NCBI RefSeq assembly: GCF_036127095.1 | Contig: NZ_CP108006.1 | Location: 1,612,001 to 1,676,000 of the forward strand | Origin: Streptomyces sp. NBC_00335 | GTDB taxonomy: Bacteria; Actinomycetota; Actinomycetes; Streptomycetales; Streptomycetaceae | Length of the DNA: 64,000 bases | Reading direction: 5' to 3' | Part shown: one piece after another, positions 48,874 through 56,949 of the stretch | Layout of the letters: every line of letters begins with the position of its first letter | How positions within the stretch are numbered: position 1 is the stretch's first letter | Translations under genes and position numbers: made by a program | Notes under the pieces: model-generated | What the model saw: only the letters and a program-made list of their open reading frames with translations | Database searches by the model: none | Told to the model about the DNA's origin: nothing

Positions 48874-48972
48874 CGCCCGCGGGTCCGCGCGGGCCGGGGC
48901 CTTCGCGGTACAAGTGCGCAGGTCCGGGATAGGGTGCCGCCGACGGATGTACTCGGTGGGGTGGGGCGGGAC

Positions 48973-51474
48973 ATGACACTGCGGGACGGGGATCCGCGCG
49001 CGATCGGCGGGTATGTCCTGATCGCCCGGCTGGGTTCCGGCGGGATGGGCACGGTGTACTCGGGGCGGGCCGCTTCCGGGCGGCTCGTCGCGGTGAAGCT
49101 GGTGCACCAGCAGTTCGCGGACGACCCGGAGTTCCGGACCCGGTTCCGGCAGGAGGTGGCGGCCGCCCGGCGGGTGAGCGGGGCCTTCACCGCCGCGGTG
49201 GTGGACGCCGACCCGGACGCGGAACGGCCCTGGATGGCCACCCAGTTGGTGCCGGGGTGGACCCTGGGCGCGCGGGTGAAGGCGGACGGGCCGCTGCGCG
49301 GCAGCGCGCTGCGCGTGCTCGCGCTGGGACTGGTGGAGGCGCTGCGCGAGCTGCACACCACCGGGGTGATCCACCGTGACCTGAAGCCGGACAACGTCAT
49401 GCTGACGGACGACGGGCCGCGGGTCATCGACTTCGGGATCTCGCGGGCGGCCGGGCAGCAGACGCTGACCTCGACCGGGCAGATCCTGGGGACGCCGCCG
49501 TACATGTCGCCGGAGCAGCTGTCGGCCCCGGCCCGGGTGCGGGCCTCGTCGGACGTGTTCTCACTGGGCTCGGTACTGGCGTTCGCGACGACCGGGCGGG
49601 GGCCCTTCGACGCGGAGTCGCACTACATGACGGCCTACCGCGTGGTGTCGGAGGCGCCGGACATCGCGGAGCTGGCCGATCCGCTACGGGCCGTGGTCGC
49701 GGCCTGCCTGTCCAAGGAGGCGGCCGCCCGGCCGGGACCGGACGAGCTGCTGGCCGCGCTGGCGCGGATCCCGGCGGCCGACTGGGAGAACCCGCTCCGC
49801 GAAGGCGACGGCCGCGGCGGGGAAACCCGTAAGCCCGTCGGGGCCGGGACCTGGACCGGCTCGCGGGCCGGCGACGAAGCGGGGCCGGGGGCGGGCGGCG
49901 ACGCCGGCGCTGACGCACGTACAGACGCGGGCACAAACGCGGACGCGGACGCCGACGGCACCGGAACCGCCGCGTCCCGGGAAGGGACCGGGGACACCGG
50001 CGGGCCGCTCACCCGGCCTTCGGGGCCCCCGACCGGCCCCGCCGGCGACCCGGTGGCCCTGCGGCCACGGCGGATGTCCGGGCCGCGCCGACGCGCCCTG
50101 CTCACCGGGGTACTCGTGGCTTCGCTGCTGGTCGGCGGCGGGTACTACTTCGGGTTCGCCCCGCGGGAGGGCGGCACACGGGACGACGCCAAGGCCCCCG
50201 CCTCGTCCTCCGGAACACCCGGCCCCTCCGGCGGCGCATCGCGTACGCCCTCCCAGCCGACGCCCACCGGGAGCCTCGCCCCGTACCTGGCCACCGACGG
50301 CGGCAGCCCGGGCGGCAGCCGTGCCTACGCGGACTCCCCCGCCCGGCGCCCCGCCGGGTGGCGGGCCTGGGACGGCATCAAGGAGATGGCGTCCTGCGTG
50401 TACGCGGCCTACTCCCTGGTGTGCACGTCGCCCGACCCCGGCAAGGACCATTCGGGCGACGGGCTCAACCGGTACGACGCGGCGACGGGCAAGCTGCTGT
50501 GGGGGCAGCTGCTGCAGGACGGTGTGGACGGGCAGCCCCCGCTGGTGGCACCCGGGACGGTGGCCGGAACCCACACGGTGATCGTGCCCGGCAGCAAGGG
50601 GTTCACCGCGCTGGACCTCGCCGAAGGCACCCCCCGGTGGGAGTTCCCCACCAAGGAGAAGCTGAAGCGGGCGGTCCTGGACGCCGACGGCAGCCGGGTG
50701 TTCGCGGTCTCCGCCTCCGGCACGGTCACCGCCCTGGAGACCCGGTACGGCAAGCTCCTGTGGCAGCAGCCGGTGTCCGGATCCGAGGACGGCTACCCGG
50801 CGCTGAGGGTCGACGGGGACCGGGTGTACGTACAGGGGCGGACCCAGAAGGCCGACATGGGGTTCCAGACCTTCGTGACCGCCCTCGACGGGGCCACCGG
50901 GAAGAAGCTGCCGTTCGGGACCCCCCAGGACGGCACCCGGTTCGCGATGCCCGGGACCTGCGAGACCCGTGGGCTCACGCTGGCCAGGGATGTGTACGAC
51001 GACACCGTCTTCCTGTGCAGCAAGGAGAACGGGGCGGGTGTGCTGCGCGGCGAGCCGGCCCATCAGCGGAGCGCGGACCTCCCGTACGCCGGAACGACCC
51101 TGTCCGGGCCCGCCGCGGCCGGGGACAAGGTCTACCTGATGGCGACCGCGGCGGGCGGCGAACCGGGCTTCATGGAGCTCAACCAGGAGTCCGGCGGCGC
51201 CGTGTGGCGGATTCCGCTGGCGAAGGAGTGCACCGACCCGGAACGCCCGGAGGCCGCGAACGCGGTGGTGGTGACCGACGGGCTGGCCTACGTACGGTGC
51301 CGGACCTCGGGCGTGGTCATCGACCTGGCCTCCCGCAAGCAGACGGGCAGGTTCACCGTCCCGGGCGGCGTCCGCCCGGGAACGGACGGCCCGGCCGGCT
51401 TCCTGGTGGTGGGCGGAATCGTCTTCACCCCCACCGCCAAGGGGTGGTCCTCCGTCGAACCCTCCCCGGTCTAG
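48973..51474 (+). CDS. Ser/Thr protein kinase with PQQ-type beta-propeller C-terminus
   Basis: The 833-aa protein starts at ATG 48973 (MTLRDGDPRAIGG) after GGGGCGGG; a GTG at 48934 is possible. The kinase domain (12-280) has LGSGGMGTVYSG (P-loop), Lys42, HRDLKPDN with Asp136 and DFG at 153-155. A Thr/Ala/Pro-rich juxtamembrane linker precedes one helix (ALLTGVLVASLLVGGGYYFG). The extracellular part (from about 430) has repeated PQQ-like strands such as YDAATGKLLWGQLL and ALETRYGKLLWQQPV, predicting a propeller sensor. It is of the PknD-like architecture. Neighbouring genes are not clearly related. Confidence 0.85.
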   Translation: MTLRDGDPRAIGGYVLIARLGSGGMGTVYSGRAASGRLVAVKLVHQQFADDPEFRTRFRQEVAAARRVSGAFTAAVVDADPDAERPWMATQLVPGWTLGARVKADGPLRGSALRVLALGLVEALRELHTTGVIHRDLKPDNVMLTDDGPRVIDFGISRAAGQQTLTSTGQILGTPPYMSPEQLSAPARVRASSDVFSLGSVLAFATTGRGPFDAESHYMTAYRVVSEAPDIAELADPLRAVVAACLSKEAAARPGPDELLAALARIPAADWENPLREGDGRGGETRKPVGAGTWTGSRAGDEAGPGAGGDAGADARTDAGTNADADADGTGTAASREGTGDTGGPLTRPSGPPTGPAGDPVALRPRRMSGPRRRALLTGVLVASLLVGGGYYFGFAPREGGTRDDAKAPASSSGTPGPSGGASRTPSQPTPTGSLAPYLATDGGSPGGSRAYADSPARRPAGWRAWDGIKEMASCVYAAYSLVCTSPDPGKDHSGDGLNRYDAATGKLLWGQLLQDGVDGQPPLVAPGTVAGTHTVIVPGSKGFTALDLAEGTPRWEFPTKEKLKRAVLDADGSRVFAVSASGTVTALETRYGKLLWQQPVSGSEDGYPALRVDGDRVYVQGRTQKADMGFQTFVTALDGATGKKLPFGTPQDGTRFAMPGTCETRGLTLARDVYDDTVFLCSKENGAGVLRGEPAHQRSADLPYAGTTLSGPAAAGDKVYLMATAAGGEPGFMELNQESGGAVWRIPLAKECTDPERPEAANAVVVTDGLAYVRCRTSGVVIDLASRKQTGRFTVPGGVRPGTDGPAGFLVVGGIVFTPTAKGWSSVEPSPV

Positions 51475-51511
51475 CGGGTGTTCTCCGGGAGGATCAGGAT
51501 CCAGACGATCT

Positions 51512-52558
51512 CTAGCCGACGCCGGGGATCTGGCGGTCCCTGAACGCCGTCCGGACCGCGTCGGCGGCGCTCGTCCCGTACATGCTCCGTGCGGTGGCGA
51601 TCGTGGCGAGCGCCGCGTCCCGGAAGCTGGTGTCGGGGGCGAAGTCGAACTGTGCGTTGACGATGATGCGGTCGGCCGTCCTCGCGCCCAGGGCCCCGCG
51701 GATGTCGAGGAGGGCGCGGGACCAGATCTCGCCGTCCGCGTGCACCTCCCCGGTGCGGTCCGCGTAGACCTTGTCGCCGTCGATGCGGCGCAGGCAGTGC
51801 GGGGCCGCGCTGTAGCCGACCGAGTCCCAGTCGGCCACGCACGCGGGGTCGGTCCCGCGCGGCCAGCCGCGGACGGCGGCGGCGTGGTCGCCGACCGAGA
51901 CGGCCAGGTAGTCGCCGAAGGCCTCGCCTATCGCCCCGGCCTCCGGGGAGGTGCCGAAGCCGGGGACCTGCGCGTGGTGCACCGCGTGCCCGTACTCGTG
52001 GACGATGACCTCCGCGTCCTCGGCGTCGTCGACGCCGCCCTTGCCGAAGCGGATCTCGGCCTTCTTGTCGGTGAAGAAGGAGTTGTCGGCGCCCCACTGG
52101 TTGATGCGCACGGGCTGGGCTCGGTCGTTGGCCCCGGGCAGTTCGCTGCCGAAGCCGAGGCCCTGCAGGTACTCCTGCGCCTCGTTGACCCAGAAGTAGG
52201 CCATGACCTGCTCGAATTGGTCGTCGGCGCGGTTGTAGCGGCCGGCGTCCCGGGCGGCGGCGGGCGCCCCGGTCTCCGACTTGATGTACGCCCACCGGCC
52301 GGAAAGGCCCCCGCCGGCGTCCAGGTTGCGCAGCGCGGCCGAGGCGTAGGCGGAGTCCGGTACGGCGCCGGCCGAGTCCTTGGCGTCGACGAGCGTCTGA
52401 TCACCGGTGGACTGGACGGGGTTGACCATGAAGACGCGGCCCTGGGGCGGGGCGGACGCGGGCGCCGAGGCGTCGGCCGAGGCCGGTACGGCCAGGCCGA
52501 GCACGGTCAGTGACGCGATCACGGCAGCGGAACGGCCGCGGGAGGTACGGCGGGGCAT
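51512..52558 (-). CDS. secreted HEYGH zinc metalloprotease
   Basis: The 348-aa protein is started at ATG 52558 because AGGAG lies seven bases away; ATG 52564 is too close to that site. It has a signal peptide (SAAVIASLTVLGLAVPASADA). HEYGH in DAEVIVHEYGHAVHHAQ is the zinc site, and AGAIGEAFGDYLA supplies the third ligand Glu, as in gluzincins such as the M36 (fungalysin) and M4 groups. A C-terminal helical part ends the enzyme. It is extracellular and monocistronic. The assignment to a particular family within the gluzincins is uncertain. Confidence 0.75.
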   Translation of the reverse strand: MPRRTSRGRSAAVIASLTVLGLAVPASADASAPASAPPQGRVFMVNPVQSTGDQTLVDAKDSAGAVPDSAYASAALRNLDAGGGLSGRWAYIKSETGAPAAARDAGRYNRADDQFEQVMAYFWVNEAQEYLQGLGFGSELPGANDRAQPVRINQWGADNSFFTDKKAEIRFGKGGVDDAEDAEVIVHEYGHAVHHAQVPGFGTSPEAGAIGEAFGDYLAVSVGDHAAAVRGWPRGTDPACVADWDSVGYSAAPHCLRRIDGDKVYADRTGEVHADGEIWSRALLDIRGALGARTADRIIVNAQFDFAPDTSFRDAALATIATARSMYGTSAADAVRTAFRDRQIPGVG

Positions 52559-52723
52559 GGACATTCTCCTGTGCTGGGCGTGTGGTGCCGGAAGAACGTG
52601 CGTGGTGCGGTGCGGTGCGGACGCGATCCTTGCTCAACGTCCCCGCGTTTGACCAGCCCCGGAGCGAAGCAACCGATCCGGCGGCCCGTCGGTGGGGGAT
52701 GAGCCCTCGGGTCCGGGTGGCGC

Positions 52724-53515
52724 ATGATGTCCCGCGTGCACACTGCGGAGGAGTTCGGCGGAGCCGACAGCGGAGCGGGCAGCGGAGCCGACAGCGGAGC
52801 GGGCAGACCGGGGGCCCGCGCGCCGGGAAACCGGAGCGCCCCGGGGGACATGACGGATGCCGTCCGGGCGGCGCAGCAGGGGGACGAGGCGGCCTTCCAG
52901 GCCCTGTTCCGCGCGGTGCAGCCGGTACTCCTGCGCTACCTGACCGTCCTGGTCGGTGAGGACGCGGAGGACGTGGCTTCCGAGGCCTGGCTCCAGATAT
53001 CCCGGGATCTGGGCTCGTTCACCGGGGACTTCGACGGGTTCCGCGGCTGGGTGTCGACGATCGGCCGGAACCGGGCCATGGACCTGCTGCGGCGGCGCCG
53101 CCGCAGACCGTCCGTGAGCGTACCGGTGGAGTCCCTGCACGACCGGGCGGCCGCGGAGGACACCGAGGGGGCCGCGCTGACCACGATGGGGACCGGCGCG
53201 GCGCTCGCCCTGATCTCCCTCCTGCCCCGCGACCAGGCGGAGGCCGTGCTCCTGCGGGTGGTCATGGACCTGGACGCGGCCAGTGCCGCACGGGTGCTGG
53301 GGAAGCGAGCCGGGGCGGTACGGATGGCCTCGCACCGCGGGCTGCGCAGGCTCGCCGAACTCCTCGAACAGCAGGGTGTGGGGGGCGCGGGGGCCGCAGG
53401 GGCCGCGGGCAGTGGGGGCATAGCGGGTGAAGCGGTCGATCCGGGGCGGTCTGAAAGAACTTCTGCCCCAGGAGTGACACCGACGACGGCTCCGACGCTG
53501 AAGGGCACGACATGA
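52724..53515 (+). CDS. ECF-type RNA polymerase sigma factor
   Basis: The 263-aa protein starts at ATG 52724 or 52727. A Gly/Ala/Ser-rich N-terminus (encoded partly by a 24-bp repeat) precedes sigma region 2 (GDEAAFQALFRAVQPVLLRY ... FRGWVSTIGRNRAMDLL) and region 4 (LLPRDQAEAVLLRVV ... RVLGKRAGAVRMASHRGL). A roughly 50-residue tail follows. It directs RNA polymerase to a small regulon. The next gene overlaps by four bases and encodes a membrane protein that may hold it inactive. Confidence 0.85.
   Translation: MMSRVHTAEEFGGADSGAGSGADSGAGRPGARAPGNRSAPGDMTDAVRAAQQGDEAAFQALFRAVQPVLLRYLTVLVGEDAEDVASEAWLQISRDLGSFTGDFDGFRGWVSTIGRNRAMDLLRRRRRRPSVSVPVESLHDRAAAEDTEGAALTTMGTGAALALISLLPRDQAEAVLLRVVMDLDAASAARVLGKRAGAVRMASHRGLRRLAELLEQQGVGGAGAAGAAGSGGIAGEAVDPGRSERTSAPGVTPTTAPTLKGTT
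52760..52806 (+). repeat. 24-bp tandem repeat inside the sigma factor N-terminus
   Basis: Two adjacent copies of a 24-bp unit (GGAGCCGACAGCGGAGCGGG plus CAGC) at 52760-52783 and 52784-52806 encode Gly/Ala/Asp/Ser. In-frame expansion would lengthen the tail. Confidence 0.75.
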
Positions 53516-54501
53516 GCACCCACCGATCCCGCCGGATCGACCGCGCCACGGCCGAGCAGTTGCTCGCCGATGCCCGGTCGCGGGCGTCGGGCACGCAAGG
53601 CATGTCCGAGGCAACGGAGTTGGCGGAGTCGTCCGGCACCTCGGGCGGCCACGAGGCACTCGCGGGGCTGCTCGCAGCCGCCGCCGCTCCGGCGGGGAAG
53701 GCCGAACTGGCCGGCGAGCAGGACGCCCTGGCCATGTTCCGGGCCGCCCGCCTCGCCCCCGCGGCCGACCCCTCGGCCGCGCCTGCGGCCACCCACTCGG
53801 CCACACCGGCACCCGCAGCCGTAGCCGTAGCCGTAGCCGTAGCCGCACCCGCACCCGGATCCGCAGCCCCCACCGCTCCCGCCCCGACGCCCCGGAAGCG
53901 GTCGCTGCGCACCCCGGCGACGCTCCTCGGTGCGAAGGTCGCGGCCGCCGTACTGGCTGCCGCCCTCGGCGGTGTGGCCGTCGCGGCCGGTACGGGCAAC
54001 CTCCCCCCGGTCCTCGGCGGCGCCCCCGCGCACGGCCTCCCGGCCGCCTCCCCCGCGCCCGCCACCCGGGTCACGGACGCGCCGTCCCCACGGGTGTCCG
54101 GCCGCCCGTCCGCGGTGGTTCCCGCCGACCTGGCCGAGCTGTGCCGGGCCTTCACCCGCGCTCCCGGCCCGCGCCCCGAAGAGGCCCTGGCCGAGCAGCG
54201 GTTCGCCGCGCTGGTCGCCGCGGCGGGAGGCCGGTCCCGCGTTCCGGGCTACTGCACCCCCGTCCGGGGCGACGGACCGCAGCCGAGCGGCTCCGCGCCA
54301 TCCGCATCGCCGACGCGCAACCCGCGGGCCGGCGCCCCCACCCATCCCGGCAAACCCGATCCGAGCCGACGTCCCGTCACCCCGGGCCCGGGCGCCGGGG
54401 AGCACGGGCCCGCCACCCGTCCGCCGGGCCGCCCGAGCACCCGCCCGTCCCCGCCCCGCGGGGACGTCCCGACCGGGCGTCCCCGCGGCGCGAACCCCTG
54501 A
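53512..54501 (+). CDS. membrane protein, probable anti-sigma-like partner
   Basis: The 329-aa protein overlaps the sigma gene by four bases (ATGA-type). An N-terminal helix-rich region of about 80 residues could bind the sigma factor, although no HxxxCxxC zinc motif is visible. Then follow an Ala/Pro-rich linker, one membrane helix near 138-163 and a Pro-rich extracellular tail containing two Cys (ELCRAFTR, GYCTPVRG). The hexamer repeat GTAGCC (53815-53844) codes for the AVAVAVAVA linker. The anti-sigma role is inferred from position and topology only. Confidence 0.65.
   Translation: MSTHRSRRIDRATAEQLLADARSRASGTQGMSEATELAESSGTSGGHEALAGLLAAAAAPAGKAELAGEQDALAMFRAARLAPAADPSAAPAATHSATPAPAAVAVAVAVAAPAPGSAAPTAPAPTPRKRSLRTPATLLGAKVAAAVLAAALGGVAVAAGTGNLPPVLGGAPAHGLPAASPAPATRVTDAPSPRVSGRPSAVVPADLAELCRAFTRAPGPRPEEALAEQRFAALVAAAGGRSRVPGYCTPVRGDGPQPSGSAPSASPTRNPRAGAPTHPGKPDPSRRPVTPGPGAGEHGPATRPPGRPSTRPSPPRGDVPTGRPRGANP
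53815..53844 (+). repeat. GTAGCC hexamer repeat
   Basis: GCAGCC, four GTAGCC units and GCACCC units in tandem encode the Ala-Val linker of the sigma partner. Confidence 0.75.
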
Positions 54502-54741
54502 CCCGGGCCGGGATCCGGTCCGGCGCAGCGCGGGTCGCCCCCGTGTCCGTACCCCCACCCGGGTCCCGTCCACCGCGCCGTGTGGACGCACCGCGGCGCC
54601 CTCGAACCCCGCCCGTCGGGACGCCGACCGGTCGGTGCGAGCGCGCCTGGTCACCGTCGGCGTACGCCCACGACTGCCCGGAACGAGCCGGGAACAGGTG
54701 CTCGGTTTGGCGGGTGCGGGGAATCTCAATACGATCCGGCG

Positions 54742-56004
54742 ATGATCACTAGAAGATGGGTGAGGGCCAGTGCGTGCGGCCTGTTCGTCACCCTCGCTGT
54801 CGGGTTGTTCCCGTCAGGTGCCGCCGCCGGTGAACCGGTGGCGAAGGAAGCTCCCAAGGTCGAGTTGGTGCTGGACGTCAGCGGCTCGATGCGCGCACAG
54901 GACATCGACGGGCAGACCCGGATGTCCGCGGCGAAACAGGCGTTCAACGAGGTACTGGACGCCGTGCCCGACGAAGTGCAGCTCGGCATACGGACCCTGG
55001 GCGCCAACTACCCCGGTCCCGACAAGAGCCTCGGCTGCAAGGACACCAAGCAGCTCTATCCCGTAGGCCCCTTGGACCGGACCGAGGCCAAGACGGCGGT
55101 GGCCACGCTGGCCCCCACCGGGTGGACGCCCATCGGACCGGCGCTGCTCGGGGCCGCCGAGGACCTGAAGGGCGGCGACGCCACCCGGCGGATCGTGCTC
55201 ATCACCGACGGCGAGGACACCTGCGCCCCGCTCGACCCCTGCGAAGTGGCCCGGGACATCGCGGCCCAGGGGATCCACCTGGTCATCGACACGCTCGGGC
55301 TCGTTCCCGACGCCAAGACCCGCGACCAGCTGATCTGCATCGCCGAGGCCACGGGCGGCACTTACACCTCCGTGCAGCACAAGGCCGAACTGTCGGGCAG
55401 AGTACGGCAGTTGGTGGGCCGCGCGGCCACGCCGGTGGTCAATCCGGTGGCCGCCGAGGGCGCCAAGGAGTGCGCGGGAGCACCAGAGTTGAAGCCCGGT
55501 CTCTACAGCGACCGCGAGAGCTTCTCGGAGCACCGCTGGTACCGGGTCTCCGTGGCACCGGGCCAGGAACTGCGGGCCTCGGTCAGCATCGGGTCCGACC
55601 GCGCCGTGAACAACGACTACGGCGTGCTGCTGCGCGCCACGACGACGAGCGGCCGGGAGATCGTACGCGGCCAGGAGGCCGGCGACGGGCGGACCGACCT
55701 GATCTCGTCCGGGCTGCGCTACCCGAAGGCCGGGGACGCGGACGACGAGGAACCTGCCGAGACCGTGTGTCTCCAGGTCAGCAACTCCTTCTCGGCGCCC
55801 GCCTCGGTCAAGACCACCCCGGGCATGCCGGTCGAGCTGACCATCGACGTGGTGGACGGCCCGGACGGGGCCTCCGACGTGGCCTCCTTCGGCCTCGGCC
55901 GCGGCTGGTGGCTGCTCGGCGCACTGGCGCTCACCGGCCTCCTCGCCGGACTGGTGTGGGGCTGGGTCTCGCGCTGGCGTATCGCGGTCTGGAGGACCAA
56001 CTGA
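54742..56004 (+). CDS. VWA-domain secreted/membrane protein
   Basis: The 420-aa protein is taken from ATG 54742, with a signal peptide (ACGLFVTLAVGLFPSGAAAG). The VWA domain at 38-225 has a MIDAS motif LDVSGSM (Asp45, Ser47, Ser49), a Thr in GWTPIGPALLG and Asp in LITDGED. A beta-sandwich-like region follows, and a C-terminal membrane helix (GWWLLGALALTGLLAGLVWG) anchors it with a short basic cytosolic tail. It probably binds a ligand with a divalent metal outside the cell. It is coupled to the next gene (TGATG). Confidence 0.8.
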   Translation: MITRRWVRASACGLFVTLAVGLFPSGAAAGEPVAKEAPKVELVLDVSGSMRAQDIDGQTRMSAAKQAFNEVLDAVPDEVQLGIRTLGANYPGPDKSLGCKDTKQLYPVGPLDRTEAKTAVATLAPTGWTPIGPALLGAAEDLKGGDATRRIVLITDGEDTCAPLDPCEVARDIAAQGIHLVIDTLGLVPDAKTRDQLICIAEATGGTYTSVQHKAELSGRVRQLVGRAATPVVNPVAAEGAKECAGAPELKPGLYSDRESFSEHRWYRVSVAPGQELRASVSIGSDRAVNNDYGVLLRATTTSGREIVRGQEAGDGRTDLISSGLRYPKAGDADDEEPAETVCLQVSNSFSAPASVKTTPGMPVELTIDVVDGPDGASDVASFGLGRGWWLLGALALTGLLAGLVWGWVSRWRIAVWRTN

Positions 56005-56786
56005 TGAGTGCCCTGAGACGTGAACGACGCGTGCGGCGCGCGCTGACCGCCGCCCTGCTCGTGGGCGGCGGCCTGCTCGGGGTGGCGGCCTCGCCGTCGC
56101 CGAGCCCGAGCGGCACCGGGGAGGGTCCGACCGAGGCCGGCACGGCCTTCCGTACCGCCACCCCGCTCCAGCTGGACCAGGACGCCACGGCCGACGCTTC
56201 CACGGGCGACTACCTCTACTGGGTGCTCCCCCTGGACTCGGGCCAGCGCGCCACCGTGCGGGCCTCGGTCACCCTGCCCGCCGCGACCGGCCGGCACTCG
56301 GCCTCCACGTGGCAGCTCGACGTGTACGACGGTCTGCGCCGCCGCCAGCCCTGCATGTACGGCACGCAGACCGGTACGGCCTCCAAGGACGCCGCGGCCG
56401 TCGACCTGTCCTGCACCCTGCGCCCGGTCCGCTCGGGCGCCGACCAGTGGGCCAACGACCCCCTGCCGGGGGCCTATTACATCCGGCTCACGGTCACCGA
56501 CCTCGCGCAGGAGGACCTCGGCCAGCCGGTACGGGCACGCCTGCGGGCCGAGGCCAAGGACGTCGGCGGCGCCTACGCCGCCGACAACGCCCTGGCCGTA
56601 CCGCTCGTCCCCGGCGCCGGCACGGCGTCCGGTGTCGAACCGGCCGACGGCTGGTCGGGCTCCTGGTGGTCGGACCGCTGGCTCTGGACGGCGGCCGGCG
56701 GTCTGCTCGCCGCCCTCGCGGGCATCGGCGGCTACCGCCTGACCCGCGGCGCCGGCCGCCCGGGACGGGTACCGCCCACCGCCTGA
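56004..56786 (+). CDS. membrane-anchored extracytoplasmic protein, VWA-gene partner
   Basis: The 260-aa protein begins at ATG 56004 within the stop overlap of the VWA gene, with GGAGG eight bases upstream. It has a signal peptide (TAALLVGGGLLGVAASPSPS), a beta-rich extracellular domain (YLYWVLPLDSGQRATVRASV is similar in style to the C-terminal sandwich of the VWA protein) with a Cys pair (RQPCMYG, DLSCTLR) and a C-terminal helix (WLWTAAGGLLAALAGIGGY). Probably a complex partner of the VWA protein. Function not known. Confidence 0.7.
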   Translation: MSALRRERRVRRALTAALLVGGGLLGVAASPSPSPSGTGEGPTEAGTAFRTATPLQLDQDATADASTGDYLYWVLPLDSGQRATVRASVTLPAATGRHSASTWQLDVYDGLRRRQPCMYGTQTGTASKDAAAVDLSCTLRPVRSGADQWANDPLPGAYYIRLTVTDLAQEDLGQPVRARLRAEAKDVGGAYAADNALAVPLVPGAGTASGVEPADGWSGSWWSDRWLWTAAGGLLAALAGIGGYRLTRGAGRPGRVPPTA

Positions 56787-56792
56787 CCCCGG

Positions 56793-56826
56793 CCCGGGTG
56801 CGGGGCCGACAGGCCCCGCACCCGGG
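56793..56826. terminator. 15-bp perfect hairpin between convergent genes
   Basis: CCCGGGTGCGGGGCC, loop GACA, then the exact complement. It begins six bases after the stop of the VWA partner and is likely to act on both strands between convergent operons. Confidence 0.85.
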
Positions 56827-56854
56827 AATGGCGCGGCATCCGCACGCCGGAGCC

Positions 56855-56901
56855 CTCGGCTTCGGCTTCGGCTTCGGCTTCGGCTTCGGCTTCGGCTTCG
56901 G
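56855..56901. repeat. TTCGGC hexamer repeat
   Basis: About seven near-perfect TTCGGC units fill the gap between the terminator and the end of the minus-strand operon. On the minus strand it reads GCCGAA. It lies outside genes. Confidence 0.85.
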
Positions 56902-56949
56902 TCCCGGCCCGTTCTCCCCGCTCCCGCGGGGCGGGAGGCGCTCGGCGGT

